A stretch of DNA of 64,000 nt from Pestalotiopsis fici W106-1. Its lineage: Eukaryota; Ascomycota; Sordariomycetes; Amphisphaeriales; Sporocadaceae. The stretch spans positions 3,286,001 through 3,350,000 of the forward strand of contig NW_006917093.1 in NCBI RefSeq assembly GCF_000516985.1, read 5' to 3'. The notes under the pieces were generated by a model. The model was not told where the DNA came from, searched no databases, and saw only the letters and a list, made by a program, of their open reading frames with translations. Numbering within the stretch: position 1 is the stretch's first letter; each line of letters starts with the position of its first letter. A program made the translations under genes and the position numbers. Positions 23,055-36,270 of the stretch are shown one piece after another.

Positions 23055-26000
23055 AGATGGTGGTGTACTGTTGAATCCCTCTCGTTACGCCATGTGGCTG
23101 CAGCGAGCGATCCGATAGCTGCAGGTGTTCGGGAAGACGATTGCACACTAACCCTTGTAAAACCCCTCCGAATACTTGCTGCGAGATGATCAGTACATAC
23201 TATGTAGGCTGAGATGGTAGTCAACATCTGATTGAACGATGCCGACCGCAGGGGGAACACTGCGCGCCACAGCTGATCGCGACAAATAGGAAATGTGCTG
23301 GAGCTCAAGGCTGCCTGCGAGCTCGGAGTTGGAGAAATGGTGAGTGGTCGTATTTGTTGTAGCTACTCACCTTGCAGCGATTCGAATAATCACTTGTGGT
23401 GGTTATCCACAGGCGAGATCCAGGCAGCTTATAGTAAGCGAATCCTTTCCGCTCTGTGAGAGGAGAGTGTGCGCTCTCGGGGAGGTGTGGAAGTTTAATG
23501 AAAAGTATCCCCGCTTATCCGAACTGATACACTCAGGTCAAGAACGGTGGTTGTATGTGTTGTGCAAGAGCATGTATATGTTCTCGCGGGAAGAGTTGAG
23601 GGGACGTTCTGGTCAAGTGATCCGGTCTGAAGTCTGCCGGCAAATTCTGGATCCAGCGGTGCCTATATAGCCGGAGATATGGTCTCGATTCTACTTAACG
23701 TTGCGGTACGGGAAAGGGATCTGGGGAAGTATGTAAAGGAATCAAATATGAGAGAAAGAAAAAAAGAAAAACGGTCCAAGAATTGGGATACTTGTTCCAC
23801 AAGTGGGATACGGATCTCTCGACTAAGAGCTCCAAATGGTACTGGGGAGAGAGTAGTCCAGGAAGGGTCGGTCCGGTGAGTGATTGACCAGATGAAGAAG
23901 TCGGAGACAACTTTGATCAAGCATCCGAGGCGCGAGAAGCGAGAGATCCTATTCCCTGTTTGGACTGGCCAGAAGGAAAGACGGTAGTGCAAGCTGAAGC
24001 CACTGAGACAGCGGCGGTTATCTGACAGTCGAGGAAAGTGTGGAGAGATAGTCTCGGTCTTATTATTGTCTTTTGGGTTTGATCTTTATGAGCAAAGAAC
24101 TGCTGACCGAGGTAGATAGGCGATGGGGGAGAAGTAGATGCACAACCACTGAGTGAAGGGGGTAGTCATAAAACAAATGCGGGCGTGTGAAAAGAAAAAG
24201 CACTCCCGGAAACGAAGAAGAAGAAAAACAACATGTGGCTCTCCACTCGAAGATGCAGTATCTCCAGAAGAGCCTAGCCTTGGAATTCGACCACAGTACA
24301 ATATCGAGCTGCACCCAACAGGAGATGAGCGAATGGGCGCTGTGTTGTGGATGTGCTCAGACGAGACAAGACGAGCGTGATGAGCGAGAGGGGGCCGGAT
24401 ATGAGGTGAGCTAAGGTGAATGACCAATGCCTTTTAGCAGTGTCATCAAGTATTTTGAGGCAAGGCAAGACTGGGAGGACCAGTAATGCAATGTAGGCAC
24501 TAAATACAAGCAAGAAGATTGGAAGTATTTGCTTATCTGAAGGCATGCCTACATGACCTTCTCGATGGCTCTTGTCCTGGAACTTAGGCGCATTGGGCAG
24601 ATGCTAGCCAGTGTTCTTTTTTAGCAATCAAGGCAAGAAGCCGTCGCGATGCATGGCCTTTCGCATCAGGTTGTTTTAGTTATTCCTAGGTCCACGATAG
24701 CTGTACCAAATGAGTCAATTCCACTCCTGACTGACTGCAGAAGGAGAGCATTGTGCGTCGATCGTTCCTCGGCGCGCTCGTTGATCTTGGACGTGGCTGC
24801 CAATATGGATGATTATCAGTCCTCGGTATCCGGTTCCCTAATGCAATGATTACGACAAAGCAGGTACCTAATGGAAAATTATTGCCGAGAAGACTGCCTT
24901 CCATTGACCCTTGGATGATCTAGTATCACTTCGTAGGCAGTTGTCCCAGACTCCTAGAGGTGAGAGATGACATGTGGTGCATATGCCGGGGGCCAATAGC
25001 CAATGAGCGCAAATATCAAGTGCTGTCACCGAGCTTTGACCCAGATCACCATTGAAGGACGACTATCAGGTTTAGACGAGCTGTCGCAAGGTACAAATGA
25101 CCTGCTTCTCTCATTGTGTAATTGCCTCGATATGGATGCAGAAGCTATTGTTCTTTCCTTCTGATTAAGCTGGTCGATCTCCTGCTCACGCGTCAATCAA
25201 TCCGTTTGCCCAATCATTCGAATATTGGCAGCTCCTGATACATGATCATGTATGCTGAGTCTGTAACGTATGTTTGTGTGTGTGTTGCGACTCTTGGAAG
25301 ACTCCGCAGATTTCCATGCGTCAGAATCTGCAGCTACCCTACCGTCAATGAGCTCTACGAGACGCCACAAACATTGCTAGTATTTTGGAAGGGTTCCGCC
25401 TGGGCAAGGCAGCGTCCAAATTGCGGCAACCTGCATACTGTGCTGACGTGAATCCAAATGCCAGTCCTATTTAGCCCACAATGTCCTGTCTGTCAAGGTA
25501 ATGTTTCTCTGTAGGTGAAGTCGGTAGATAGTTGCGTAGATGGGGTGGATAAGTCAGTCAATGGAGTCGACAAGGCGAGATAAGTTACAGTTTGTGCTCT
25601 TGTTTACTTCTTTCCGCTCTGATTCAGCGTAGAGAAATAATTGCCGAAAGTCTGCATGCTCTGCCGAATATATCCACCACTTGCACATTAACACCATTTT
25701 ATTCCAAGCCGTCATAATCATGGCACAAATCGGCTTAGCGTTTGCACAAATATATAGCTTCAAGTAAAGGATGCAGAAACAAAGATCCATCTTTGTCTAG
25801 CAGACGCTAAATAACCGCCTGGCACGATATCACCTCCGGAATACTTCCCGTGGAGCATTGAACGATTATGTGTTCAAGCCTTCACGAGACGTTGTGCGCA
25901 TTTGAGTACATTAGTCATCTCACGGTACGCCTGGGCAAGGTTTAGACGCTTGTAACAGAGTATAGGGAGTTGAAGGTGAGAATATACAATATGTACTTGG

Positions 26001-26946
26001 AAGCGCGAAAAGCCTCACCTTGCTTGCAGGGTACCTACCTATTTAGCTGAACATTTTACATTCTTCTTTACTTTAGCGTCTACTCGCGTATCGTACTACT
26101 TGGTAACATTATTTAGCTTTCGGGCCTACCTGGACCAGAAGATCTAAGCGCTTTTGGCTGCTCCCCCCAAACTGGATCTTTTGTCACGCAAGTCTAAATA
26201 GGCCTGTTGAGGCAAACTTTTCGGTAACGAATAAGCGGCGCCGACAAGGCTTTGTTTGTGCCCGTTAGAAGTGCCTGTCACAGATTGAGCGCATCAGACC
26301 GGTCATGTAAGTGTGCTTGAACTCCTCAGGCACGGGCATAGTATTGGCAATATCCATGCTGTAACCATTTTCTGTGGACTTGCCCTCCTCCGCCACTCAA
26401 TGCCATGTCAAGGAGGGAGGGCTCCTGAATGGTTCATAGGCGCGAAGTATGCGGGATGGAGTTCCTGTCAAAGAAGGCAACGGCCGAGCGCCACCGTGTC
26501 GGCCGGAACGCCATGCCGGAGCCTTGGAAAGGGCTTCCATTGGACCAGCTCGGGCATGCCGATTCCTGCTAGCATCTGCACCTTAGTCAATGATATTTTG
26601 CTTCCGATCGAATCACGCTGTCCAGCAAGTAATTTCCTACCGTATCGAACTGGCTGATGTGTTATCTAGTGTCAGTGCCATCCGTTGTGATGAGTACCCT
26701 GACGTAGGCATTCTGGTCTGGTCAGATAAAGTGCGGAGAGCAGCAGATTCCTCAACATCTTAGTCCACGGTCACTGCTGCATAAGCTGGTTTAGATGGAC
26801 CAATGAGGGTCACCCATACCCGAGACTTGGGGCTGGGTTCCGAAGAGTCGCCTCCGGTGAGGGATGATATCCTGTCCATACAATGATCAGCTGCTGTGCG
26901 GTTCATTGGAGCCAGTGGCCCGTAGAGTCATGTATTGTGTCAATCG

Positions 26947-28444
26947 TCATTCAGGTTTGGTTTGGTCAAAGGCCCTAGAATCTCGGGTCCCTACGAGCGT
27001 CTTCCAGCCAAAAGCTACAATTTTCTCTTGTGCAGGTTGCCGTTTTGCCATGCACTCCTCGAATGGTCCAACCACCAATCTTTGCGAGTGTCCAGGCGCA
27101 AACGAAATTCGTCCATGTTCCATCTGTTTCAGATCTCGACCCTTTTTAGGCCGTTTCATGCTTCACAGCATGTATAATGCCGCGGTCCATGTTTAGACGA
27201 TGGGCAAATCGCTCGAGGTTGTGCCCACTAACTGCAGGAACTGTTCTTTCGGAGTGCATGTCCATGAAGTTGCTGAGATACCATCATTGCGAGCTCGTTA
27301 TACCTTGGCCAGTAAAAGCGCTTTGGAGTCCTTGAGGGGTGTCATGCCCCATCCGAAGCGCCCTCCATGGTTTGGCCCCAAAGGCCGTAGGGGGTGGCCC
27401 TCGCCCTCGCCCTCATGATGGCGAACACGTATCGGATCGGGCCGTTACATTGGGCACCCTCACCAATCTTGCTCCAAGAAAAGTGGTGAGCAGCTGAGTG
27501 TACCGAGAAGGTCGACATTTGTTCCAGGCAGAAAAATCGTCACGTATGGCACGTCCACGAGCCGCAGGCCTTGGCTGCCCGAAGAACGCTGTCACCAACG
27601 GTTTAGGCTTCGACAGATCGAAGTCATTGTGCTTGTCACGCAGGTCTTCTGGATCTTGTACGATATGACAAGTTATTGAAGTTCTGGGTTAAGAACCGCC
27701 TGGATGGCTCATGGGTCCTTTGTTCTCCGTTTCCGTGGCTTCCGACTTGAGCCTGCCTGTGAGTGGAGGCTGTAGGTGGGTAGTAAGCAGATCAAGCCAC
27801 GTCCTACATCAGCAACTTGCCTGAAGAAAAAAACAAAGATATATGGCGTACGGAGTACTCAGCAAGCCGGCCAGGAGCGAGTGGATGCATGCAGTTTATT
27901 TGCCGCAACAGGGGTATCACATGGAAGTGTAACCGCGGGTTGAGACAGACATGGCATACTAGAGGTTCTCCCTCTTTGCCGGTACCTTACAGGTTTTTCG
28001 ACATACACCACAGCCGCCCATGGGCCCGGTGCGAGGCAGGATCTCCTACTTTCACGGCATCTTCTGGGCGACTGTACAGCGCAGGGTGCCCTGCATCCCA
28101 CTACGCCCAACGAGGGTTCAAGAAGACATGCTTCAACTCTAGACCCAAAACTCAGCTTGTCGTCAACTGGCCGCGAGAGACAAGTCAAGTAGTATAAGAT
28201 GTAGGTCGCTGGAACAGCTCTTGGAATCCGAGCCAGACTGGAAGCAACCATTTCGGCCAGCCCATTCGATGCCCAAAGCTTTGGGAGAGGATCCGGAGGC
28301 ACATGAGCATGCATGTACGCTGAAAATTGCGACCCATTCATTGTTCAGCGTGTAGCTCGTAGTGTATGGATGCCCCGAATGCTCCAGGGTCAATGGCGAA
28401 TGGTATGAGCGAGTACGGTACGTATCATGCATATAGTAAAACAA
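26947..28444 (-). pseudogene. Possible decayed gene remnant(s), minus strand
   Basis: Several minus-strand stretches read like protein but are separated by stops and frame changes. Examples in 5'-3' order are SSLARIPRAVPATYILYYLT at about 28,250, DPEDLRDKHNDFDLSKPKPL followed by VTAFFGQPRPAARGRAIRDD at about 27,650-27,540, FSWSKIGEGAQCNGPIRYVF at about 27,480, and RISFAPGHSQRLVVGPFEEC at about 27,100. No family was recognised. They may be pieces of one degraded gene or chance open frames. The DNA does not show the extreme AT enrichment of the RIP-mutated element at 58.6 kb. Confidence 0.22.
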
Positions 28445-31400
28445 ATAATCGACCTTGAAAAGAAGTGTGTATCAATGATGTATGTTGATGTAGGTAATGT
28501 AGGTACCTACGTAGCTAGGTCAGATACCTTAGGGTGGAGAATTGATTGAAGGCCCTCCTCGGTGCTGTCTTGTGCTCTGACCGGCTGCCGCATCAGCAGC
28601 CCACCCCTGGTCGGAGCCCTGCCGCCAATCCCTAACACCCATCCGTCAAAAACGGATCACAGACCGGGTTTAGTTGGATTTCTTTCTCACCCCCCTTCTC
28701 GATCTTCCAGGGCCATCAGCGCCTGAGGGTGGTATTAGCACCAATCTATTTCTAGGTGCCGCCGAAATGTCCTAGGTTATAGCCCAATAAGTACTAGACA
28801 GGCTGATTGGTGCCGAGATGCGTCCCGCATACTACTACATTATGGTATACATAGTTTATTTTATCTGCGCTAAGTCAGACGGGGCATGGAGAGCGCCCGC
28901 GACTACGGGCTCAATCAAATGCGTGATGTATAACCCAATACCACATGTCACCTGGCGCCAGTAAAGATGACTACCTATGCTAATGTATCCTACTTGGACA
29001 AGCTACTTGGACAAGTAGGTATGATATTGCTCAACGCGAGCAGCACGTCATTCGAGTTTTCACCACAACTGCTGTCCAGTACATAATAAGTCTGTTTAGC
29101 GCTTGATGCAGGCAATTTCCATCTTGCGTACAGGTAAATCCAACGCCAGGTAAATTACCTGTCTAGGTACTGACCTGGGAGACGACCAACGGATGGACCC
29201 CGAAAATGGCCTGTTACATCGAATACCAGAATTTGCAGGCTTCTACCGTGATGATTTCCAATCATGTTGGCTGCTCTCATGTATGCATATAAATTAAATC
29301 ACAGATCACAGGTTGATTAAATCATACAGCCTCTCGACACAAGCCACAACTGCAATAGAGACGATACTATCGTCCCCTCGATGAAGCAGCAGGCCTAGAA
29401 AAGAAACCATCAAAGATCAAGAAAACAGAAGTCGATCTTACCCCCCAAAGACTCCGAATTACATACTCTCTGTTGGCAATCGGGCTGGGGCTTGGAAAAC
29501 GGATACCTGTTCCCAAGGTACATGAAATTGGGCAGACCCAAACGAGTTCGTGCCTTCCTCACAACTTACCTACCTGCCGGGTATTGGATTCTAAGCAAGA
29601 GCCACCGAGGATGAGATCAACTGATTCTAGCAGTGTGACGAGCGCTCCAGTTCCCCCTTCACCCCCTCCCCCCCCTTGATTCTTGGTTGTGCCTGTTTTC
29701 GCTCTTTTGAATGGTGTTCAGCGAGTTGATGCCAACCCCCTTTTCGTTTACCACACGTTATTGGCTGATTCTTGGTTTCCCGTAATTGTCCTTTCATCTG
29801 TTTATCTGCGCAAATCACAACATTATTCTTGCCTTCTCCGCAAATTGCATTTTCCAACAGGTATTTTCGGTAAAGGCGGTCTGCCTGCCCCATGGGATTT
29901 TGATCCATGTCTGACATCTTGTTTGCTGCCAGGTACCTAATCAATACCAGCATGATGTCTTCGATTCTCTAGTCTTACCACTAAGTGCTCAAACAACAAG
30001 GGCCAATGCCTTATGCTTGACGGGTACTGGGGAACAGCAAGGCGAGCCCTTCTAACGAATTCCACATCATATGAGCAAGGGAGCAACCAAGTAAGTAATA
30101 CCCAGGTTTGTTACTGATTGCCCACGGCACTACTCTACAGCATTACAGCTCCGCAGCTCAAATTTCACAGCGAAGAGCTCCGTTCAACGTGCCAGGAAAG
30201 TCTCTCATTCATGACCCAGCAGTCACTCTACAACGTGATTATCCTTGATCATTCTCAGTTTTCTCCATGCTACCCCCCTATAGTATGTCTATTTATCGAA
30301 TAGGGGCCTCTTTTACTGAAGCCTGGTCTCCCCATGACGAAGAATTTGCTATCTCGGCAGCACTGGGGGCAAAAAATAGGCCATCTACCAAGCCAAGAAG
30401 TGAAACACCGCCTTGGGAACAGACTCGAACTCTGGCCGCTCAATGGTTCGCATCTTTCAGGCGCCGAACCATGACCTCGAGTGGCAATTTGGTATGCAAT
30501 CATCCCTCAGTTTCACAGCACAGCTTCACACCTCCGCGCCCCCTTCAGAGTACCGACTGCGCGTGCACTGCTGACAGGGCTGTCCCCCCAAGTCCCGTCC
30601 CAGGTCTTTCTCTACATCTTATTCTTCACCCTGACAGAGTCGCGTGCAACAGCGTACTGAGGCTCGAAGCCCCCGATCAGTTGCGCAGCCAACTTGGCTA
30701 CTATTCTCAACACATATTTCGTACACAAGAGCACTCCTTTGTGCATTTTGGGCCTTTTACTGCCATATGGATGCATAAGTCTTGGTACTTATTTTGTGAC
30801 AAGATGCAAGCCTATGCATTTATTGTTTATCAGGAATATCTACTCTGTTCAACTTCTAGTGGTACTCAAGTGGTCAGTATCGGGGTGGACTCCTGTTCCT
30901 TTGTCTTTCGCCGAATATTTCAACGAATCATCCTAGACTTGGTTGGCTACGGCTGAGAGTCTGAGGATGGGAAAATCTGACGGCTTTGGATTCATTGGGC
31001 ACGGGGCAAATGCAAGGCAACATGATTGCCTGGGTCAAGTATGATCCTCGACTGTTTGCAGATGTGCGTCGTCGAATCAGGCTAGATCTTATCACATCTA
31101 AACTATGCTCGGAAGATGTTCGAGAATAATATGCTCTGACCGCCCATCATGGCCCAGTGGCCGAGAGAACACTATCCGAAGCCACCATTGCAGGCATAAC
31201 CTACTTAAACCTCAACCTCATGGTACGATAGTGGTTGGGGTTCCGACGGCGAATTCGCTGCTGCCACTGTATGTCCATAGAAGCTTGTGGCTTTTCCGAC
31301 GGCTACCATATTAGCATGGCATAATATTTGCTTTGGAACAAAGGTGAGCGCGGGGAATAAGTAATCAGCCCTTCCGAACCATGGGGCGCTCGTATTAATT

Positions 31401-34203
31401 GTTTCCCGGCAGCTTCCTCCTCATTCTTTATTGTCCTCAAGCACGGTTTGCTGCCAGTTGCATTCAGCCAGACTCCCGGGCTTGCCATTGCATTAACGGC
31501 TCATTCCGCCATACTGAACTACGGTCACCAGTCATTAGGAGAGGCTCGGGGAGACCACATATGTCACACGAGACTTTCTAGAGTCATTTGGTACCTGACG
31601 TTCCTCAAGATCCTCTACTTGCATCAAACGTACATTCACAAGCGAATAACTTTCCGGATTCGTTCGCTTCCCGTTTCCATATTGGGGCCATCTAAGTGCT
31701 CCAGTCCGCCTAGGAGTTCCAATTTCTCACCGGCCATCGTGGAGCTTTACTAGCCTTGAGATCGTTCTTCTTCATGCTGTGAACTCAGCAACCCTCAAGG
31801 TCCATCCTTTGGAGGTAGCTGGGAAGTCTCAGTTTCTGGTGGAAACAGTGGGCTGGGCGATTCTGAGCTTCATCTTCCCGGCTTTGCTGTACGACACTGA
31901 TGATCCACACGGGCCTATGACGCGCATAAAAAAAATACGTGGCGATATATGGCTTTTGTTTGGATCCAATGGACCTTTGGTTGGTAGCAAGGGGCTCCCA
32001 GCACGTCTGTCTTGCTCCTCAAAGCAAACTCGCGTCCCAGGGCCTCAAATGCCGAAGGCTGGTAATGATACCAACAAGAACTGCCTGCGATCTGACATGA
32101 CTGTTTAGAGATTTTTGTAACGTAGGACAAACACGTCCTCTCGCTCCTTCAATATTGACGTCAAGCTCTCCATGCTTCTCCAGGACGCTAAGTGTTGCGG
32201 TAGGGAGCCAGAAGGGCCTATAGACTCGGTGTCTCCAGATATCACCTACCATCGTCAGCATTACCAGAACTACCGTTACAGTAGATGCCGTTCAAAGCCA
32301 CCGATGTGAAGTCGGTCGCGCTATTCGGTCCGCAATGCTCCAGCAGCAACCTCCTTACGTCATTAAGCTTTCAAAGACGCGCGTTGCCGATGGATTCGCC
32401 ATGCTACTGTCTCCGAGAAAACATATTCTTCAGACCTTACTTCAAGTATACGTACTCTTCCAGGCACTATACCCTCCCAGGAACCGAATCATCCACCGAG
32501 AATTTTCATATCTTCTGGCTGTAGATCGACGAAGCGTAGCTTGAGAATAGTGTATGCAGTCAAGTTGAACTATCAAAATCCTGTTGATTGCCACAGAAGT
32601 ACAACATGGTCTCAAAAACGATCAAGAGTCATGACTACTCGGAAGGCAGCCGTTGCCGATGGCCATTGCACGTGGTATATATTGATTGAGCTTCAGGCCT
32701 GGAGGCCTAATCTATATCTCCCTTAGCGTGAGTTTCAGGATCATACGATTACTTGGGCCGGAAAATGTCGTGAACTGGCCGTGTTCGGCCAAAACAAGCC
32801 CCTGGGCAATCCACGCTACGTACTAGGTCATATTGATCGCCAATAAATGCCGGTTGAGCTGCAATATCATGCAGCCTCGACAAGATATCACCAACACTTA
32901 TCGAAAAGATGATCAATTTGTCCCATTCATGCCGATACAAATGTTGGAGTGTCACCCAACTCACGGTGGCGCTTATTTGGCATGTCTTTCATGCTCGGAC
33001 CCGAACCAGCCATGAGATCTGTGGTTGCCAATCAACGACACTATGCAAGTCTTGCGAGTCAGAAATCTCTAACATGGCTGTATTGGAGTCTAGGGTGGTC
33101 AAGTGAGAGCATCTAAAGTAGGTAAACATGGACAGTCCAAGAGTATCTATGGGGACTGGAAAACCCGCTGTATCTCTACTGAGCTACGGTTGGTGTCTTG
33201 TACCAGTACTGTTTTTCCTTGACACTCATGCCTACCCGATTCCACCCTCGTTAAGCTCATGTTACTACGGAGACTCTTCCGTCAGAAACTTCGACTTCAA
33301 TGACCGTCAACGTCAGATCATTACCTGATCCTTGCACAAGGTCAGCAACACCGAGACTGGGCTTTTAGTAAAACTTCCCGGCTATCGACCATGTCGTCGA
33401 GACAAAATTCAAGTCTCAGCAGCAAACTCATCAGCAGCTGTTTACTTCACGAGAATGGCTTGGCTCCAATGGTTTCTACATTTCACCTCTGCAAGTCCCG
33501 TGAGCACGGCCATTGAACGTCCAGCAGAACCCGAGACCTCGCTGCTATATGCAAGCAACAGAATGCGAGCGAATTCCCGGTGCAGGAGGTGCAGAGTGGG
33601 TTTCCTAGTGCTCCTGCAAAAAGCTTTGGCCATTGAAACTAGACGGGTAGACATCGTGAAGCAAGTCAAGTGCCCAGACTCGTGTCGAGAAGATGAGCAT
33701 CGGATGCCGCCTCCTTCTGTTTTGGTCATGGATGTAGGGCAGACGCAATTATGTCTTTCGGGCCCGGCAGGTTGAATCGTGATCGCCCCGTTTTGCCTCT
33801 CTGCTTACTTTCCCTCTTACTCCCTCACTCTCACTACCACTCCGACTCTATGCCTGCTCAACTGATGTCGGTTGGTAGTTGCCACGGTCCAATGTGAGAT
33901 CACTCATGTACAAGTAACGTGATCGCTCTTCTTCTCGAGCCCCACGGAATACCTATTCAGCCTACAGCACCTTTACTCCCCCAAACTTATCTCTCGTCAT
34001 CTCTTCCACCCTATAGACCCTGCAGTTCTAGTCGTATGTTGACGTCCCTGCCATACGGCGCTTGGCGGCCAATGGACGAACGGGAACACTGAGTATGCGC
34101 GAACCTTAATCCGGTGGGGCGTTGCATGTCTTTGCATGTACAGGATAAGGTAGGGCTTTTCTCTGCCCGGACCATAGGGAGACAAGAGAGCCGTACTTTT
34201 TAC

Positions 34204-34238
34204 CACACACACACACACACATACACACACACACACAC
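34204..34238. repeat. (CA)n microsatellite
   Basis: Tandem CA units with one TA interruption. Confidence 0.9.
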
Positions 34239-36270
34239 TCCCTCCACATCTCTCTCTCTCCATCTCTCCAGATCTGCGAGGTCATCATGATTGAACCCAG
34301 CAGGAGGGACATGGCCCTGTGCTCCTGTGTGCCACCTCGTTTTCAAAAACAGGAAAGATGCAGCCATACGCGCCGCCCCCCAAAATGCACACACTCGGTC
34401 CCGTCTCCCCTAGGATGGTCCGTCTGGTTTGCTGTCGCATGGTTCAAGGGGAGGCAAATAAGGTATCTATCATTGGCGATCACCACAACTCCATGACCTA
34501 TGTAGCCAGTCTATATTTATACAGTCCCAGTAACACAGCTTCAGTAGCTACTGCTTCAGTTATGAAACTCGTTTGGGCCCTACATGCATTGTAGAGGTAT
34601 TTTCGGTGTATATTTCTCCTCTTTAAAATGAAATAAAATTAAGAAAAGAAGAAACGTTGCCGCCCCTCCCGTCAAAATATATAGACCCAATGAGGTTACT
34701 CCGAGTATATTGTTGTTGTTATTGTTGTCCGTTATAGTTAGTGTCGATCCTCTCTCTCATTACCACCCGCAGACCGAGATAGAGACCGAAATTCGTGTTG
34801 AAAGATTTTGATAGGCATTCTCGAAACTAGCCTTGCCCGTTCTGCATGAGCATCTATGACAGCCGATCGAAATCCACGAGAATGCCCAGGTCAAACCTGC
34901 AGGTTAGATGTAGACTTCCATCTGGCAGTAAAATGGATCGAGCGGGCCCCTTTCTATTGTTATTGTGCACCATGCGCGCGTAGTACTTTGCGAAAACAAG
35001 CATCATCACAATGACGCTATTTCCTTTCGGTACTTGTAATGACAAAAGGACGTGATTGCAAAAGTCAGCATACACTATCTCCATGCTTGACTCGGATTGT
35101 TGTAAAGGAAAAAAGAAAAGAAAAATTCATGAGGATTTGTATTTTGTAAACAGATAATTCCGAGAAGGCGAATCTTTCAATCCGAGGACAAAAACAGTGT
35201 TCACCCCACCCAGACTGTCCGTCTTGATGTGATTTCGTACCTATGTCTGCAAATTTCCATGTGATTAGTCTTGATAAGAGAAAAAGAAAACAAATTTTCT
35301 ACCATGGCATATTTGTCTCCTGGTGAAATTTGGGCATGGGCGTTTATCCCGGGTATTATACATGATGTTCATGTGCTCATTCGATGGGTTTTCACCTTGC
35401 ATAGTCATTTCCTAGCATCGACAGATGGTGAAGGGGGATATACCTGCCAGCGCCCACTGTTTCTAGGTGTACCAGCCTGGCCATGTGCCTCTCTCTTTTT
35501 TCTTTTCCTTTTCTTTTCTTTCGTAGTTCCAATATTAGCTCAGAGTTCTTGTTTTCTCCTGTTCAACCTAGACTGGAACTACTACATGTCATCGGCTCCT
35601 TTGCGTCATCGCAGCTCTGGCCGGGCGAAAAGATGGTTCGGCGGAAGAAGTGATTTCAGAGTCTTGTATGATAGGGTATCCCGATTGGCTTCGCCCAAAC
35701 ATGATGTCTTCTTATTTGGCTGCCCGAAACGTGAGGCTTTGGTAGCGGTAGATTTGAGATTGACCTGTGTGGTTTTGGGCCATGCCGGCCACTGATTTAG
35801 TGAGCGTGAAGAACTCTCGAGACTGGCGAGTCCTTGTTTCTGATAACATATTCCCATATCCATATTACTGGTTTTGTGAGGGGGGATTTCTCCCGTTTAC
35901 GTAGGAATACCAATGCCATCTTGACGAAAGACGGGGGCTTGGTTTTCCTCAGCTGCGAATACATGAATTATATTAAAAGACGCCCATCTCTATCTAATTC
36001 CCAAAAACCGACGCAGAGCAATTTCCTGGTTTTGTTCTTCTGCCCTATCGCACACTTTGCTTTTGCCATCCGCCTCATACTTTCGTTGACGTCGTTCCGA
36101 TGACTACTCCTTAACTCTGATATCTGATCTGGTGGAGTATTTCAATGTGCTCCACGGCTGGAAATCCGATTAAGACTGGCCGGTGTTATCTCGATGCTCT
36201 CTGTTTGTGCTTCAATTTCTCTACAGAAAGCAATCGTTACAAGAGCATCGTTTGATTCGTTTTGCGACAA

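Larger units (their letters stand above)
20772..24600. other. Upstream region / probable long 5' leader of the Ndt80-type gene
   Basis: About 3.8 kb with no convincing gene. On the minus strand 20,840-20,772 and 20,960-20,880 are open in protein-like frames and may be 5' exons or upstream ORFs of the Ndt80-type gene. The rest is rich in simple sequence. A 213-codon minus-strand open frame at 22,667-23,308 is largely translated CT/GA repeat and was not called a gene. Confidence 0.45.
24601..36270. other. Large gene-poor interval, about 11.7 kb
   Basis: No gene could be built. Some open stretches look partly protein-like, but none shows a known domain or supported splice sites: 31,448-31,753 and 31,779-32,108 (plus), about 32,230-32,544 (plus), a 229-codon frame at 30,267-30,956 (plus), and broken minus-strand frames at 26,947-28,444 (separate entry). 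TAGGTA/TACCTA motifs and the palindrome GTAGGTACCTAC near 28,500 occur. The last 700 bp are the 3' flank of GLO3. Confidence 0.45.

Noticed and set aside
22667..23308. 213-codon minus-strand open frame
   Set aside because: Much of it translates CT/GA microsatellites (Arg-Glu and Ser/Pro runs) with no conserved-looking segment.
30390..30490. tRNA-like sequence on the minus strand with a B-box-like GAGTTCGAGTC
   Set aside because: The T stem does not pair properly and no acceptor partner or A box lies at the right distance, so no cloverleaf forms.
35271..35795. 174-codon plus-strand open frame with hydrophobic phenylalanine-rich segment
   Set aside because: The hydrophobic run comes from a TTTTC-type pyrimidine tract; composition and flanks give no support for a gene.
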